From positions 13,492,486 to 13,556,485 of the forward strand of contig NC_037598.1 of assembly GCF_003073045.1 (NCBI RefSeq): a DNA stretch of 64,000 bases, read 5' to 3'. Each line of letters opens with the position of its first letter. Position 1 is the first letter of the stretch. The translations under genes were made by a program, and so were the position numbers. The notes beneath the pieces were generated by a model, which worked only from the letters and a program-made list of their open reading frames with translations, made no database searches and was not told the origin of the DNA. Below are positions 12,027-23,472 of this stretch, one piece after another. This DNA comes from Pomacea canaliculata. Taxonomy: Eukaryota; Mollusca; Gastropoda; Architaenioglossa; Ampullariidae.

Positions 12027-12142
12027 TTTGTAAAGCGCCATGGGCTTGCTCATAGGGCTGGGATATGGCGCTATAAAAATAACCTTTATGATGATTATCA
12101 TCATTATCATCATCATTATCATCATCATCATTATCATCATTT
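12027..12142 (+). mobile_element. LINE 3' end with (ATC)n tail
   Basis: The motif TGTAAAGCGCCATGGGCTTG, a GGCGCTATAAAAATAA run and an ATC/ATT tandem tail are typical of the 3' ends of L2/CR1-like elements in invertebrates. No coding part is attached. Confidence 0.55.
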
Positions 12143-12668
12143 TTATAAGTAGTGGTAATAGAGACATTAAGATCAAAACAAAATTGAAGACAATGTCATG
12201 ACAGAACATAATCAAGAGACTTATATGTTGCAAAAATGTTTTTAACTTAATGCTCTATTTTCTGTTGCTTTTTTTTCTCTTTCATTTATGGATTTGTCAC
12301 GTAATTTTTTACTATGTTCATCAGTCCATTTTAAATGAAATGTTATCATCTTAAATACACTTTATAGAAATGAATTAACTTTTTTAAGCCAGGAAAAGCA
12401 TTTAATAAGACTTTTCAAAACTAATTCTCAAGTTTTATTAGTATTCTTCTATAGCAAAATGTCTCTAGCTTCTTGTTTTCTTGATATAACAGGACTATTC
12501 ATTTCAAAAAATGTACATTATCGAGATCCTAGAATATGGACAGAAGTCAGCAGCTATTGTGCCTGATTAATGGCTGGTGTCAGGCAGCATAAATAAGTAT
12601 TTTTCGTCTGGCTCTGGTGGGGATTCAACATGGGTTAAAACCCGTAGGAAGCCGAGGCTGAATAGGGA

Positions 12669-12965
12669 CAGGCCTGACGAGAGGGGGGGACAGGGGGTCT
12701 GGTGTACCCGGGCCCGTGGCTGTCAAGGGGGCCCGGCCTTGGTCAGTGGATTTTTTTCTTCTTTTTCTCCTTTTCTTTTTCTTTTAAAGAAAGGTCTAAG
12801 GACAGAACACCCAAGCGTTACACATGCAGAAGTTGAGTTTGAGCGTAGATATTGAGATTCGAATTGTAAACATACATTATATACTGGGAAAATAATTTAC
12901 GATTACAACTACAAGGGGCCCGGAGAGGTCTGTCCCGGGGCCCGGGCTGGCTCTCGGCGGCCCTG
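12669..12965. mobile_element. Non-autonomous hAT-type insertion, 297 bp, 8-bp target duplication
   Basis: The insertion is flanked by a perfect 8-bp duplication AATAGGGA at 12661-12668 and 12966-12973. Its ends are imperfect inverted repeats, CAGGCCTGACGAGAG at the left and, on the complement, CAGGGCCGCCGAGAG at the right. Copy 2 (about 26935-26950) has one AATAGGGA and no insert, so the empty site is preserved. An 8-bp duplication and CAGG-type ends fit hAT. The interior is rich in G and C runs and does not encode a transposase. Confidence 0.85.
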
Positions 12966-12973
12966 AATAGGGA

Positions 12974-13718
12974 TGTTTAGTCCTATCAAAAGGACATGTA
13001 AGTAACTTTGTTGTCTACGTTTGTGCTAATGTGACTGCCCCTTCTTAAAAGGTAAGTTTAAAATTTTTAATTTCAATCAATAAATCAATCAATCTTTATT
13101 GTCTGTACCAGGCATATAATCCGGTACAGAAATTTTTCTTTTGCTCACAAAACAATTTATATATAGGAACATAAAATATATATATATAAACATACACACC
13201 CATGTAACGAATTTTAACACGCACGCACACCCCTCACACTTCATCCAGTATATCAACTAATCTAGTCATTAAGCCATACAAACTATGCTTCCTCTGTGTC
13301 ATGCTGTTCACATTACAAACGAAGAATCCATTGTCTCCCTTTCCACTCAAGAGAACAGAAATATTTCTACTCTAAACTACTTTTTGTCTCCCTTGCCTGG
13401 TTATCTTTACAGCCTGAATTCTACTTACAGTGTAATAAAGCAAAGTAAAATTAATATATACATATGTTCGTGGGTCAGAGTCCGACAGAGGATAAATCCA
13501 TGACAAAAATTTTTTTTTTTAAACTTTTAAGAGAGAGAGAGAGAAGTCTGATGCCAGCATCCACCGTAATTCCAGCTCCAACAGTTTGTATTAAAGTTGT
13601 GATTAAAAAGCTCGTACCTGAATCTAACATCATTGCATCTCAGGACAAAGGCTACCATGTGAGTTATAATAGAGGCTACTATTTGAGTTATACCTGTCAT
13701 GAGTAAATACAGACTTAC
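12974..13718. other. No gene; deletion junction and LINE tail
   Basis: Positions 13078-13150 are a LINE tail on the minus strand (complement AATAAAGATTGATTGATTG), also present in copy 2 at about 27043-27115. At about 13316, copy 1 joins sequences that in copy 2 are separated by 27297-29938. The transmembrane and tail exons of the EGF receptor are therefore missing here. Confidence 0.6.
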
Positions 13719-14996
13719 ACTGACACAGGGGAGGCTGCCAGTCTGTCTGACACTGACATGTCCCGTCAGTCTTGTTACATGTGTTGTTACATCCTTCACC
13801 ACAGGTGTTTTGACAGTCGTTAGACACGTTGTAGTGACCGTCCATGCAATCTGGTTTCAACATCACAAAATATTAATTACTTCAAAATCTAGGACTGTAT
13901 GTGTGTGTCACAAATTCGTTAATTTATTAGTCATATGCTTTTATATCTAATTGTAGATACTTGTGAAAAACATCATTGTTACATGCTTTAGTGTCGTTTT
14001 AAATGGCTTTACAGTTTGACAACTTTGTGCACAAACAAATTTGTTCTTACATTTACACAGAGGAGGATGCCATCCTGGTCGACACTGACATGTCCCGTCA
14101 GTCTTGTTACACGTGTCATGACATCCTCTACCACAGGTGTTTTGACAGTCGTTAGACATGTTGTAGTGACCGTCTGAGCAGTCTGTGAACAAAAAAAGTG
14201 TTAGCAAACGATCATGACCAATTATATATTTTTAAAATGTATGTACAATTGTTTGTTAGTGTTTTTGTATGCACGCGTGTATGAGTAAACATACTTGTGT
14301 GCGTCGGTGGGCTCATTTTTTTTCAACAGAAACCAGTATTCCACATTCATCTTTTTTACCAAGAAAGACCTACCGAACTGTCTATAAGAATGTGAATACT
14401 TTTTTTCTCTACGCAATAACAGCTATCAGACGAGATGTTTAGGTTCTAACGTATTCTTTTCAGAGTCGAAAAGAGTGAGCGAGAGACAGAGAGAAGGCGT
14501 CAAAAAGGAAGTTCGCAAGACAGAGAGGAAGAGTAGGGGGCGTCAGAGGTGACAGTAAGAAAGAAAGACAGAAAGAACAAAAGACAAGATGGAAATAGTA
14601 GCAGAGAAGTACTATCTTTACTCCGGACCTACCTTGGTAGGAAGAACCTCGCCATCCATTGCGACAGTGACAGTTTCCGTTGACAGGATTGCACAATCCT
14701 TTGTCACAGCCACGTCCACAGGTGAGAAAGCAGTCTATACCCCAGTATCCCTGTGAGCACTCTGTCATTATACAAGATATTTACATATTGGTCTTCAGCA
14801 AGAAATAAGTCGATTTAATTATTTTAATTGGAATCTTCTATCTGCAACAGTAAGTTGTCTTGGTACAACCAGCTGTAATCTCACAAAAATATTTCAATTT
14901 ATTGCCAAAGAACAGAGAATTATAAGCTTTGTGTAGTCGAAGTTGTGCAAATTCACTCACCACACTTCTTCACAAAGCTGACAAATAGTGATTTTC
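13719..14996 (-). pseudogene. Truncated EGF-repeat receptor, copy 1 (EGF exons only)
   Basis: Minus-strand exons 14633-14761, 14051-14182 and 13719-13850 each encode one EGF-like module. All are phase 1-1 with intact GT-AG sites. A 36-nt candidate exon lies at 14961-14996. The modules match those of the receptor at 28525-32890: CSQGYWGIDC, CSDGHYNMSNDCQNTCG and CMDGHYNVSNDCQNTCG. There is no signal-peptide exon, because copy 2 begins where it should be. There are no transmembrane, juxtamembrane or tail exons, because of the junction at 13316. The first EGF module reads GSSYQG where the paralogue reads GSNCQG, so a disulphide cysteine is lost. I infer a non-functional partial duplicate; alternative splicing into another gene cannot be excluded. 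Confidence 0.75.
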
Positions 14997-15424
14997 CTGT
15001 TTTCAATGTATTTATCATGTCATATTAATCTCCTTTATTCTCACTGATAAGAGAAAATACTTCCTGACTTGTGAAATACCTCTCTGTCTTTCTCTCTTTC
15101 TGACAAGATCTCTCTATATCTGTAACGATTTAGGAGGAGTGTGTTAAATGTGTATTCGAGCGCGTGTGAACATCTACATGTAAACCACGCTCGCCAAACT
15201 CTTCCACCTTTTCCAGCAAAAAGGCCCGGCCAACAATTAACACATTTAATGTTTAGGAAAGTAAATAGTGACGAAATGTGAATGAAACAAAGAAAAATAG
15301 CACTACCCCCTCAACAGTCATTGGTATACAGTTTTACCCGTACCTCGCTTCTTGAGCATTTTTTACTTTTTAACATTTAATTTACACTTTCTATGAAGAT
15401 TAGCATCTGCTTTCTTGTTAAGAT

Positions 15425-18400
15425 GACAAATGTCAATCTCCACCACTACTACACCTAAGCACCAATCGAGGTGCAAATGGTGGGAAAAAGAACGGTGACC
15501 TAAATTTTAATGAGAATTTTCCTTTGTCAAAGAGCGGGCGACTTTCAATAGAAACGAAAGATGTGACAAGTCTATGTGTTGGTCACTTAAATGTGCAGTC
15601 AGTCTGCAACAAGGCTGTGGACATTCATGATTTAGTGTTGGATAGTGACTTTGATGTATTTTTCTTGTCAGAGACATGGTTAAAAGAGATAGGTGATGAA
15701 TCAGTAATCAAAGATCTTACGCCACAGGGTACAAAATCCCAGGAGTGGTAGGAGTAGGGGTGGAGTTGGAGTTTTATTTAAAGTACATTTGAAATTTACA
15801 GTGTTGAAGAGACAAACACAGTACAGGTCCTTTGAGTACATAACAGCAAGACTGACATTAGCCAAGCAGACATTAGAGATCATTTGTTTGTATAGACCTC
15901 CTCCATCTAAGAAGGATCAGCTTTCCGATTCTCTGTTTCATGAGGACTTTACTCTGCTGCTGGACAGTTTTCTCACAAAGGAGAAGATTCTTATTTTGGG
16001 GGATGTAAATTTTCACTTTGATAGACCTCAAGATAGTGATGTGAAGCGGTTGACTGAGGCTTTGGATAGCCGTGGTCTTTGTCAGCTGATTGATAAACCA
16101 ACTCATAGACTTGGACACATTCTTGACTGGGTTATCACTCGTGCGCCATCAGAGTCACTGGTCAAGTCAGCTGTCGAGGATTTTTTTGATTTCAGACCAT
16201 TTTGTGCAGTCCTTGGTGACTGATCTTTCTCGACCAAGGCGTAGAAAGACATCTGTTTTGTGTAGAAATTTGAAGAAGGTTGACCTGAACGCTTTCAGAG
16301 AAGACCTCTTTAGTCAAAGTTGTTATTAGATCCTCCCACAGATGTTGATGAGTTAGCAGAGTTATATAATCAGACTTTACTAGAGCTGCTTGATAAGCAT
16401 GCGCCTGCAGTCAGCAAAATTGTTGTGGATAGACCAGATTGTGCGTGGTTTTGTGAGGGGGTGAGTGAAGCCAAGAAACAGAGACGGTTGGCAGAGAAAA
16501 AGTGGAGGAGGACCAAACTTGAGATTGACAGACAGCTGTATAAGTTAGCCAGAAATAAATATGTTTGTGCTGTAAAAAAGGCTAAATCGCTATTCGTGCA
16601 AGAGCAGCTAGAGGCTGCGAGTGGAAATCCCAGAAAGATTTTTGACATTGTGAACAGCTTGTTGGGTAAGAACGGAACTAGTCCGGTTCTTCCTGAGGTG
16701 GATGTCAAGACAGCTGCTGATCAGCTGTCTTCCTTCTTTGTTCATAAGATACATAAAATTAGTGCTGGACTTGAGAGTGCAGCTTGTGAGTTGCCAGAGT
16801 GTGAGGAAGATTATTCTGTGCCATTTGCTGGTGTTCCGCTGACTTCTTTCACGTGTATTGATGAGAGTTACTTGAGGAAACTTGTAGCGAGATCAACTAA
16901 AACTTCATGTGCCGTGGATCCTGTACCAACTAAATTTATTATTCAACTTCTGGACATTCTATTTCCTGTCATCTTGGACATTATTAATGCCAGTTTGAGA
17001 GCAGGATGTGTTCCACGGTGTTTTAAACAGGCTGTTGTGAAGCCCTTGTTGAAAAAAACGAACCTGGATCCCTCCGACTGTAAAAACTATCGTCCAGTGT
17101 CAAATTTATCATATCTTTCCAAGCTACTGGAGAGGGTGGTTGCAGAGCAGCTTATGACCCATTTTATTAATTATGGCTGCCTAGATAAATTTCAGTCAGC
17201 GTATCGTCCTGGCTTCAGCACAGAAACTACTCTTCTTCGTGTGACCAATGACATTCTTTGTAGTGTCAACTCTGGCAACTTAGTGCTGTTAGTATTACTC
17301 GACCTGAGTAGTGCGTTTGACACCATCAACCACCGCATGCTGCTCCAGAGACTGTCGTCAGACGCTGGTATCCAGGGCGCTGCACTGCAGTGGATTGCCT
17401 CCTATCTTGCCGAGAGATCTCAGAGAGTGATTGTCGGCTCTGCAAGCTCTGAGGCAGTTCCTCTGGTGTGTGGCGTACCACAGGGCTCCGTTTTGGGTCC
17501 ATTATTATTTTCGGTATATGTTTCACAGCTTGGACAGGTCATTGAACGCTTTCAGATGGGACGTCAGTTCTTTGCGGATGATACACAAATTCTAAACAGT
17601 TTTCTCCCCGACCCGACAGTGGCTAGGATTGCGCTTCAACGACTTGAATCTTGTTGTGTTGCGGTGAAGGCGTCGATGACCAGGAATCGTCTTAAACTCA
17701 ACGACGACAAGACAGAAGCGTTACTGTGTGGCCCCAGGGCCAGAAGGGAGCGGATTGGCATTAGTGCCGTGCAGGTCGGTGATGCCTCCATAGCCTTTGC
17801 TGACTGTGTACAGGACCTAGGGATGTTTATTGATGCAGAGCTCTCCATGTTCAACCATGTCAGTTCTGTTGTGGATAAGTCCTACTACTTTTTGAGGACT
17901 TTAGGTAGACTACGGCCCATGCTGACTCAAGCTGCTGCAAACTCACTTGCTGTGGCTACCATCACACCACGATTGGACTATTGTAACAGTGCATTGTGAG
18001 GTATACCTGCTACTCAGTTGGATCGGCTCCAAAGAGTTCAAAACACAGCTGCCAGGATTGTCACCCATGCAAAGGCGTCCACTGAGCACATCACCCCGAT
18101 CCTACAGAGCCTTCACTGCCTCCCAATGAACAAGCGTATTGACCACAAAGTACTTTCCATTGCTCAGTCCTGCATGTTTCAAACTGCTCCTGACTATTTG
18201 CAGGAAATAGTTCCTCCTTATCAGCCGTCGCGTACCCTGCTCTCAGGCTCCCAGTCACGCTTCTGTCTCCCTGCAGTGACAGACACCAACAAGAAGCGCA
18301 CTGGAGCCAGGGCCTTCAAAAATGCGGCACCTAAGCTGTGGAATGCTCTGCCATCGTCACTCTCCACCATCACCTCACCAAAAAACTGAAAACCCATCTG

Positions 18401-18580
18401 TTTCTTTCAAACCAGTCTTAATCTACCAAGAAACACTTCTGTCCATTTTTTTTTCTTTTCCTGGTGTTTTATATCTTTGTTCACTTTATTTGTTCTTCAT
18501 TTGTTCTTTTTTCTGCGCAATGAGCATTCTTCGGAATGGATACCTGCGCATTACAAATCGACATCATCATCATCATCATC
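15425..18580 (+). mobile_element. CR1/L2-type LINE insertion with 5-bp target duplication
   Basis: A 3156-bp insertion bounded by AAGAT at 15420-15424 and AAGAT at 18581-18585. It splits a sequence that is continuous in copy 1 near 3600. It ends with a tandem ATC tail (about 18562-18580), as in the CR1/L2 group of non-LTR retrotransposons. The 5' end starts just before the endonuclease domain, so ORF1 and probably the promoter are missing (5' truncation). It was inserted after the segmental duplication, and its coding region is recognisable over almost its whole length. Confidence 0.9.
15524..18389 (+). pseudogene. LINE ORF2 polyprotein (endonuclease and reverse transcriptase), disrupted
   Basis: The domains in order are as follows. 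An APE-type endonuclease covers 15524-16225, with LNVQSVCNK, FFLSETWLKE, LGDVNFHFDRP and LDWVITR visible. A linker follows. The reverse transcriptase covers about 16900-17700, with LKKTNLDPSDCKNYRPVSNL, LLDLSSAFDTINH, GVPQGSVLGPLLFSVY and the active-site box FFADDTQ near 17571. A C-terminal region ends at 18389. Frame changes near 15735-15760, 16185-16220 and 16315-16325, plus a TGA at 17998-18000 between NSAL and GIPATQLDRL, break it. The longest intact segment is 16320-17999. It would cut target DNA and prime reverse transcription if intact; as read it is inactive. Confidence 0.9.
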
Positions 18581-18821
18581 AAGATACTTATTTAAATTTC
18601 CCCTATTTTACCTAAGCTATTATTTGCTTTTTGGTTTCTCGTTTGTCTGATTTATTTTGGTCAGGTTTTTTTTAACTGGCTTGGTTTTACAAATTCATTT
18701 AATTTCTTATTTGTATTTTTAGTTTTGTTTTGTTGTTGTTTTTTGGGGGTTTTTTTTTTATTTGTTCGGGGGGGGGGGGGTTGTTTTTTGCCGTGGCTGT
18801 TTCTGCTGCATTCCGTCCACC

Positions 18822-18925
18822 CTTCTCAACTGAGCGATCCCGTGGTATCGAGGTCAAGCTCAACAGCTCAGTACCGCTGACTTATTGTAATACCATCATG
18901 CTCTCACATTCTATGACTTGATTAA
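18822..18925 (+). repeat. Dispersed repeat (GATCCCGTGGTATCGAGGTC family)
   Basis: This is the copy 2 counterpart of 3899-4022. It is preceded by T and G runs in place of the long TTG array of copy 1. Confidence 0.6.
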
Positions 18926-19507
18926 GTTTTAAAATTTAATGAAAAGACACTATTTAGCTGTTGTACAGCTGATTATAATATTTCTTCTCAGAAATCCCAT
19001 CTGACTGATAGTAAAAACAAAAAACCAAAAAAAAAAAATAGAAATTATGTATAGAAGCACTTACACTTCAAATACAGATGACAATAAACAATAAATATAT
19101 AAGAAGCATATGTTATTGGTATCATGATTATTGTGTGGGCCTTGCATTCGTTAGCACAGGGCAGTCTTTTGATGGTCGCCTTCGCTTTAAGTTAGGTCAG
19201 CGGTACTGAGCTGGGCTCCGGTGCATAGGCGGTCTTAACTCGAGTTAAGACAGCAGTTAAGCCAAGCACGCTGTCTTAACCTAAGACGCCTGCTAAGCGC
19301 GGTGCATGGGCGGTCTCAACTCGCTAAGCAAGCGGTCTTAGTCTTAAAATTTAAGACTGGTCCCCCCCAGGCTTAACTCCTTGCTTAGCCGCGACACGCT
19401 GCTTACGCATGACCGCACGGCGGCTATCGTAGTGACAGTGGCGCTTGATCGTGTTGTTTACTGAGTTGCCCTGCGTATACCATTGACAGATACAGATTTT
19501 TCACTAC

Positions 19508-20829
19508 TTCAGCGATCCATCAAATCCATTTGAAATGTATGACGTCGATTTGTTTCATCGTTTTTGATTCCGTCGAGCGAACATAACAGTGGAAAATGAT
19601 TTCGACCATCATTTTCAACGAAAAGGCCGATCTATTCCGCCTTTGCTGCAGGTAAGACCATATAGTCACCACCACTACATAAATATATAATTAATAAGTG
19701 TAATTGACAGCATTACGTTAAAAATATTTAATAATGTTAGCATGACTTCAAAATATAATCACATAACAAAACAATGGCGTAGAACTTAAGACGGTGTTGA
19801 CGACAGTGGGTGATGTTTGTTGTTATTATTGCTGCTCTCAGGTAAACGTGAGACCACAAAACCAATACATTTTTGGAAAGGATAAAACTTGAACTTTGCA
19901 ATAAAAGTAATGAAAATTTTCTACTTTCACTCTGGTGACAGCAATAATCCAAGAAAATTCACAGTTTGCTATACTTGGCTCATATGAGCAGAGGCACAAT
20001 TCTGGCCCATCCACTGTGCTCCAAGTATTGTTTTAGAGTATTAACATTAACATTATTAAAAAAATTGATGTCATTGTATTTAAGTAAAACAACACAGAAT
20101 AAAGTAGCAGAGCACCCAGAAACTCCGATATAGTTTGATTTAATACATGTTTATCAATTTGACAGCAGTTCCTTGCAGTATGTCTCAAGATGTAAGCATG
20201 TGGCTCAAGAGGTAAATAATCATAATAGGTTAATGTTCACATCGTCCTTTTTAACTAAAAATGGACAGTTTCGTTGAGATGTGAGTACTAAAATATATAA
20301 ATCATTGGGGTCAATAATGTTTCCTATGTCTTTTGCAGGTGATGGTGGCATTACAATTTTATGCAACAAGGCATAATGCAAGTTGTAGTGGCTGACACTT
20401 TTGGCATTGACATGGGATGAATATGGGAGACAGTGGCTACCCGCTGACTGATTGGCTTAGTATCCCCTTTTTTTAAAATGCAGACACTAGAGCCAAGGAA
20501 AAGCTCAACTGTGCCCACAGCTCAACAAGTGACACCATTGAGAGAACCAATGATGTTCTCAAAAATTGGTTCCATTTTCTTCAGGAACAACTACGGTAAG
20601 TACTGTCTTTGCTTTGTCAGGGTTAAAATGCACAAGTTTTGCTTGTGGGCTGGTTAGTATGTGTCTTTACTCCATGTTGTAATATATTGCACCCTTTTGT
20701 TTGCATCATGGTTTAGAAATACATAAACTCCTCCCCTTTAATATCCAGTGCTCCAGAATATATTGTGTGACATCAGATACATCCCTGCCAAAGCAGCAAA
20801 AATCATCAGGTGTTCCATTGTGCTGTCAT
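19508..20829 (+). pseudogene. HARBI1-like PIF/Harbinger transposase, disrupted
   Basis: Exon 1 (about 19508-19651) reads NPFEMYDVDLFHRF, an in-frame TGA, then RRANITVENDFDHHFQRKG and IPPLLQ, ending in a CAG|GTAAGA donor. A 687-base intron ends TTTTGCAG. Exon 2 (from 20339) reads VMVALQFYAT, then after a frame change QVVVADTFGIDMG. It continues as GDSGYPLTDWLSIPF, LNCAHSSTSDTIERTNDVLK and IPAKAAKIIRCSIVLS. GDSGYPL and IERTNDVLK carry the second Asp and the Glu of the DDE triad. The segment with the first Asp is missing between FGIDMG and GDSGYPL, which suggests an internal deletion or a lost exon. The family's reaction is DDE-type cut-and-paste; this copy looks inactive. Confidence 0.8.
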
Positions 20830-20904
20830 AATTTCTAACTGAATGGTCACAACATTTATTATTCAATTTGACTTTGGCTGAATAGCAGTTTCCGCCTCAA
20901 CCAG

Positions 20905-21210
20905 TTGGTGAACACTTTGAGCAGCCGGCATTACCAATTCATTTTCCATCTGTTTTTCCATGTAGTATTTGTTACCTCAGCCTGTGCCAGATTTATTTTG
21001 ATTTCCATCAATTGCGATTCTTTTTTAACACGATCAAGTTCACTGTCCAGGAGATACAAAGTTTTTCTTTCTTTAATCTTTGTTGTGGATCCTTTTGTAT
21101 CGTCAGGTATTTTGTTTTCTTCAGATGACTCAGTTGACGGATGGAATACTGGCTGCTTGGTACATCACCTGCTTGTTATCTTGCTTGTTATTCTTTGTGA
21201 TGCAAAGTAA
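20905..21210 (-). pseudogene. Possible Myb-like partner protein remnant of the Harbinger element
   Basis: The minus strand stays open for about 100 codons and reads a charged, helical sequence. It includes SSEENKIPDDTKGSTTKIKE, LYLLDSELDRVKKESQ and LMEIKINLAQAE. Harbinger elements usually encode a Myb/SANT-like protein divergent or convergent to the transposase, and its C-terminal part is often a coiled coil like this. The SANT domain itself was not identified. A short piece at about 22120-22320 (minus), with NGRGQPPETVPVINRESDKY, could be an upstream exon. Assignment rests mainly on context. Confidence 0.35.
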
Positions 21211-22667
21211 CTATAAAAAGCAGTAATGTTGATATTTACTACATGCTGCTAGTGGGATTGTGAAGGACATGTTTTTCTCTTTAGAGTTAATATTTAGCAC
21301 TTTTCACTAGACCCAGGTATAGCTATTTCAGAACTTTATAACATGCAACTGGTAAAGAATGTAGACACTGCACATCCATGTCACTCAGAAGCTGATCAGT
21401 GTCTACTGGAATCTAAACTGTAGAACACTGGTACTGTAACATGTATTAGACTTGTAGTTAAAACTGGTTAAATGTCCAAACTGACTGTGGATGTACAGAC
21501 AAACCTGCTGTGTACACCTCCCAAATTATGTCATAGTCTATGTTTGGCACTTGAATTAAATAATTTATAATTTTAAGCCAGCTTTGGAAGTAAAGTACAA
21601 AAAACATTGGCGCTTTTCCTTAATATTTTATGTTTTGTTCAAACTTACCATCAGGAATATCTATGTGATATAAAGTACATTTTTAAAATTTCCCATTTGA
21701 AAACATCGTCTGAAATGTTCAATTCCTTCTTGCTTGTTATGCAAGAAAATAATACATCTGCATATACTTCTAACAAAAGCATTTCCATTATTGAATTAGA
21801 AGATGGAACTGGGGTGTTCTACATAAGTACACATATTGCACCTCCTACATATGTCAATATTATTATTTTATTACTCTCCCCTATCATGAAAGAATTCTGG
21901 AGGAACCAGCCTAAATGATTCACCACCTGTCACAAAAACTAAATGAGAAATGTACCTAGTCATTTTAAATAAATGTATTTCGGATGGAAATATTTATTTT
22001 CTAAACCGGCTGTTGTGTGCTGACTATATAGGCTTTGCATTTGCATTCTCTCGGTATCTAGATCTTTTTCTGCGGATGACACAGACGTGATAAAATAAGT
22101 CTACACAGGTAAACAAAATGACTAACCTTCGATGTTTATGCCGGCCATCAGTTGTCTGCAATCATCTAAAATATTTATCACTTTCTCTGTTTATCACTGG
22201 TACTGTTTCTGGTGGTTGCCCCCGCCCGTTGGTGGATGTTTTTGACGACTGCGAGATGAAATTGTGGAAGATTTTAAATTGTTTCATTTCTTTCTTATTT
22301 CATCTTTTCTTTTTCTGGTAAAGCCTCTTCTTCTCCCTGGTAACCTCCTCGATTAAGACTAATATTTCGCTGTCGCACATCCCTACTTCATTTCAACCAT
22401 GGTGTGCAGACGACTTTCGCGGCTCAGCACCATCGCTGTGGCGCAGTTTTCATTGGTGGAATATACGGTTGGCAAGGCCGCTCCCGGACGAATTTATTTA
22501 TATCACTGACCTCGACCGCCGGGCTGACCTGACCCGTTTCTCAGCTAAGCAAGAGGCTGAGATCGCTCATGCAACAGGCTTGAGACCGCGAACTTAGCCA
22601 AGACGAAAAGCGAGTTAAGCAAGGCATCTTAAGACGAAAAGTTAAGACCGCCTATGCACCGGAGCCC

Positions 22668-22780
22668 TGGACTTTGCCGCGGTCTAGACTGTGTCTCGCG
22701 GTACGGTGCCTGTTGAGATGGACCTCGATACCACGGGATCGCTCAGTTGAGAAGGCGTGGACAGGGTGTTTAAGATTACA
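22668..22780 (-). repeat. Dispersed repeat, minus copy, host of the Harbinger insertion
   Basis: The complement has GCGATCCCGTGGTATCGAGG. Together with 19137-19213 it forms the repeat that was split by the Harbinger element. Copy 1 has neither repeat nor transposon at the matching point near 4230. Confidence 0.6.
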
Positions 22781-22847
22781 GTAAATTTTTGTTTTCACAC
22801 TCCCCTGAAAAACTCGAAAGCCAAAAGTAATGGAAGAACGGACAGTC

Positions 22848-22853
22848 TTTATT
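22848..22853 (-). terminator. Polyadenylation signal of PLAT gene 2
   Basis: The complement reads AATAAA in the same context as 4291-4296. Its use is inferred. Confidence 0.45.
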
Positions 22854-23472
22854 ATGACATGCCAGCATGTTTCTACAAAAACAAGCAATTAAAGGAAGTG
22901 TTTGAGTCCTGAATGCATCCAAAGATTCGATAGCGAAAATAAAATTTAAATTTCCAGTACTGTAAGTTGACCTCAGGAAATCTGCTCCAAAGCCACGTTA
23001 CTTCTCTCAATCCTTTGAACATTATATAATTATATATAATCACATCACACCCGAAACAAACAGACAATCGATTAAAATAGCTCAGAAAGAGATTTTTAAA
23101 AATAACACCGAGCAAAAGACGGAAAATGGCATCAATGTCTACTTCAAAATAAAGACACGCACACACACATGCACACCATTCTCCATCTCTCTCACTCTGT
23201 CTCTCACTCACACTCATCTAAAGGCATTCCGCTCAATATAAAATCCTATTTCTCATTTCTTCTACAAAGTCAACTTCACTTTCGATCAGATATTACAATT
23301 TGTAGTACTGTAACTGCTAACGCTCTTCATGCAATTCGACTTTCAAACATTTAGAACAATCTTGCTCCACAGCTCTTTGTGTAATTAGAATGTCTAGAGG
23401 TGTGCTAGATGATAAAGTAATGATTGGAAGTGTACCTTGTCATCCGCTGTCTACCATTGCCACTTTGATCCA

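Larger units (their letters stand above)
3502..15122 (+). repeat. Segmental duplication, copy 1
   Basis: This block of about 11.6 kb is repeated in the same orientation at about 15322-32172. The match starts at the shared sequence TTGGTATACAGTTTTACCC and ends near CAAGATCTCTCTATATC. It contains a PLAT gene, LINE relics, a plus-strand FTP/EGF fragment and three minus-strand EGF exons. Relative to copy 2 it lacks one EGF exon and the 2.6-kb segment that carries the receptor's transmembrane and tail exons. It gains a 297-bp hAT-type insertion and retains FTP/EGF exons deleted from copy 2. Confidence 0.9.
19214..22666. mobile_element. PIF/Harbinger transposon, 3.45 kb, perfect 27-bp inverted repeats
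   Basis: The terminal inverted repeats at 19214-19240 and 22640-22666 are identical over 27 bases, beginning GGCTCCGGTGCATAGGCGG. They are flanked by a 3-bp duplication CTG (19211-19213 and 22667-22669). A 3-bp CTG/CAG or TWA target is characteristic of PIF/Harbinger. Subterminal DNA is packed with short TTAAGAC and GCTTAAC-like words in both orientations, possible transposase binding sites. Inside are a decayed HARBI1-like transposase (plus) and a possible Myb-like partner protein (minus), the two-gene layout of this superfamily. The element sits inside the minus-strand dispersed repeat that itself is absent from copy 1. Confidence 0.9.
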
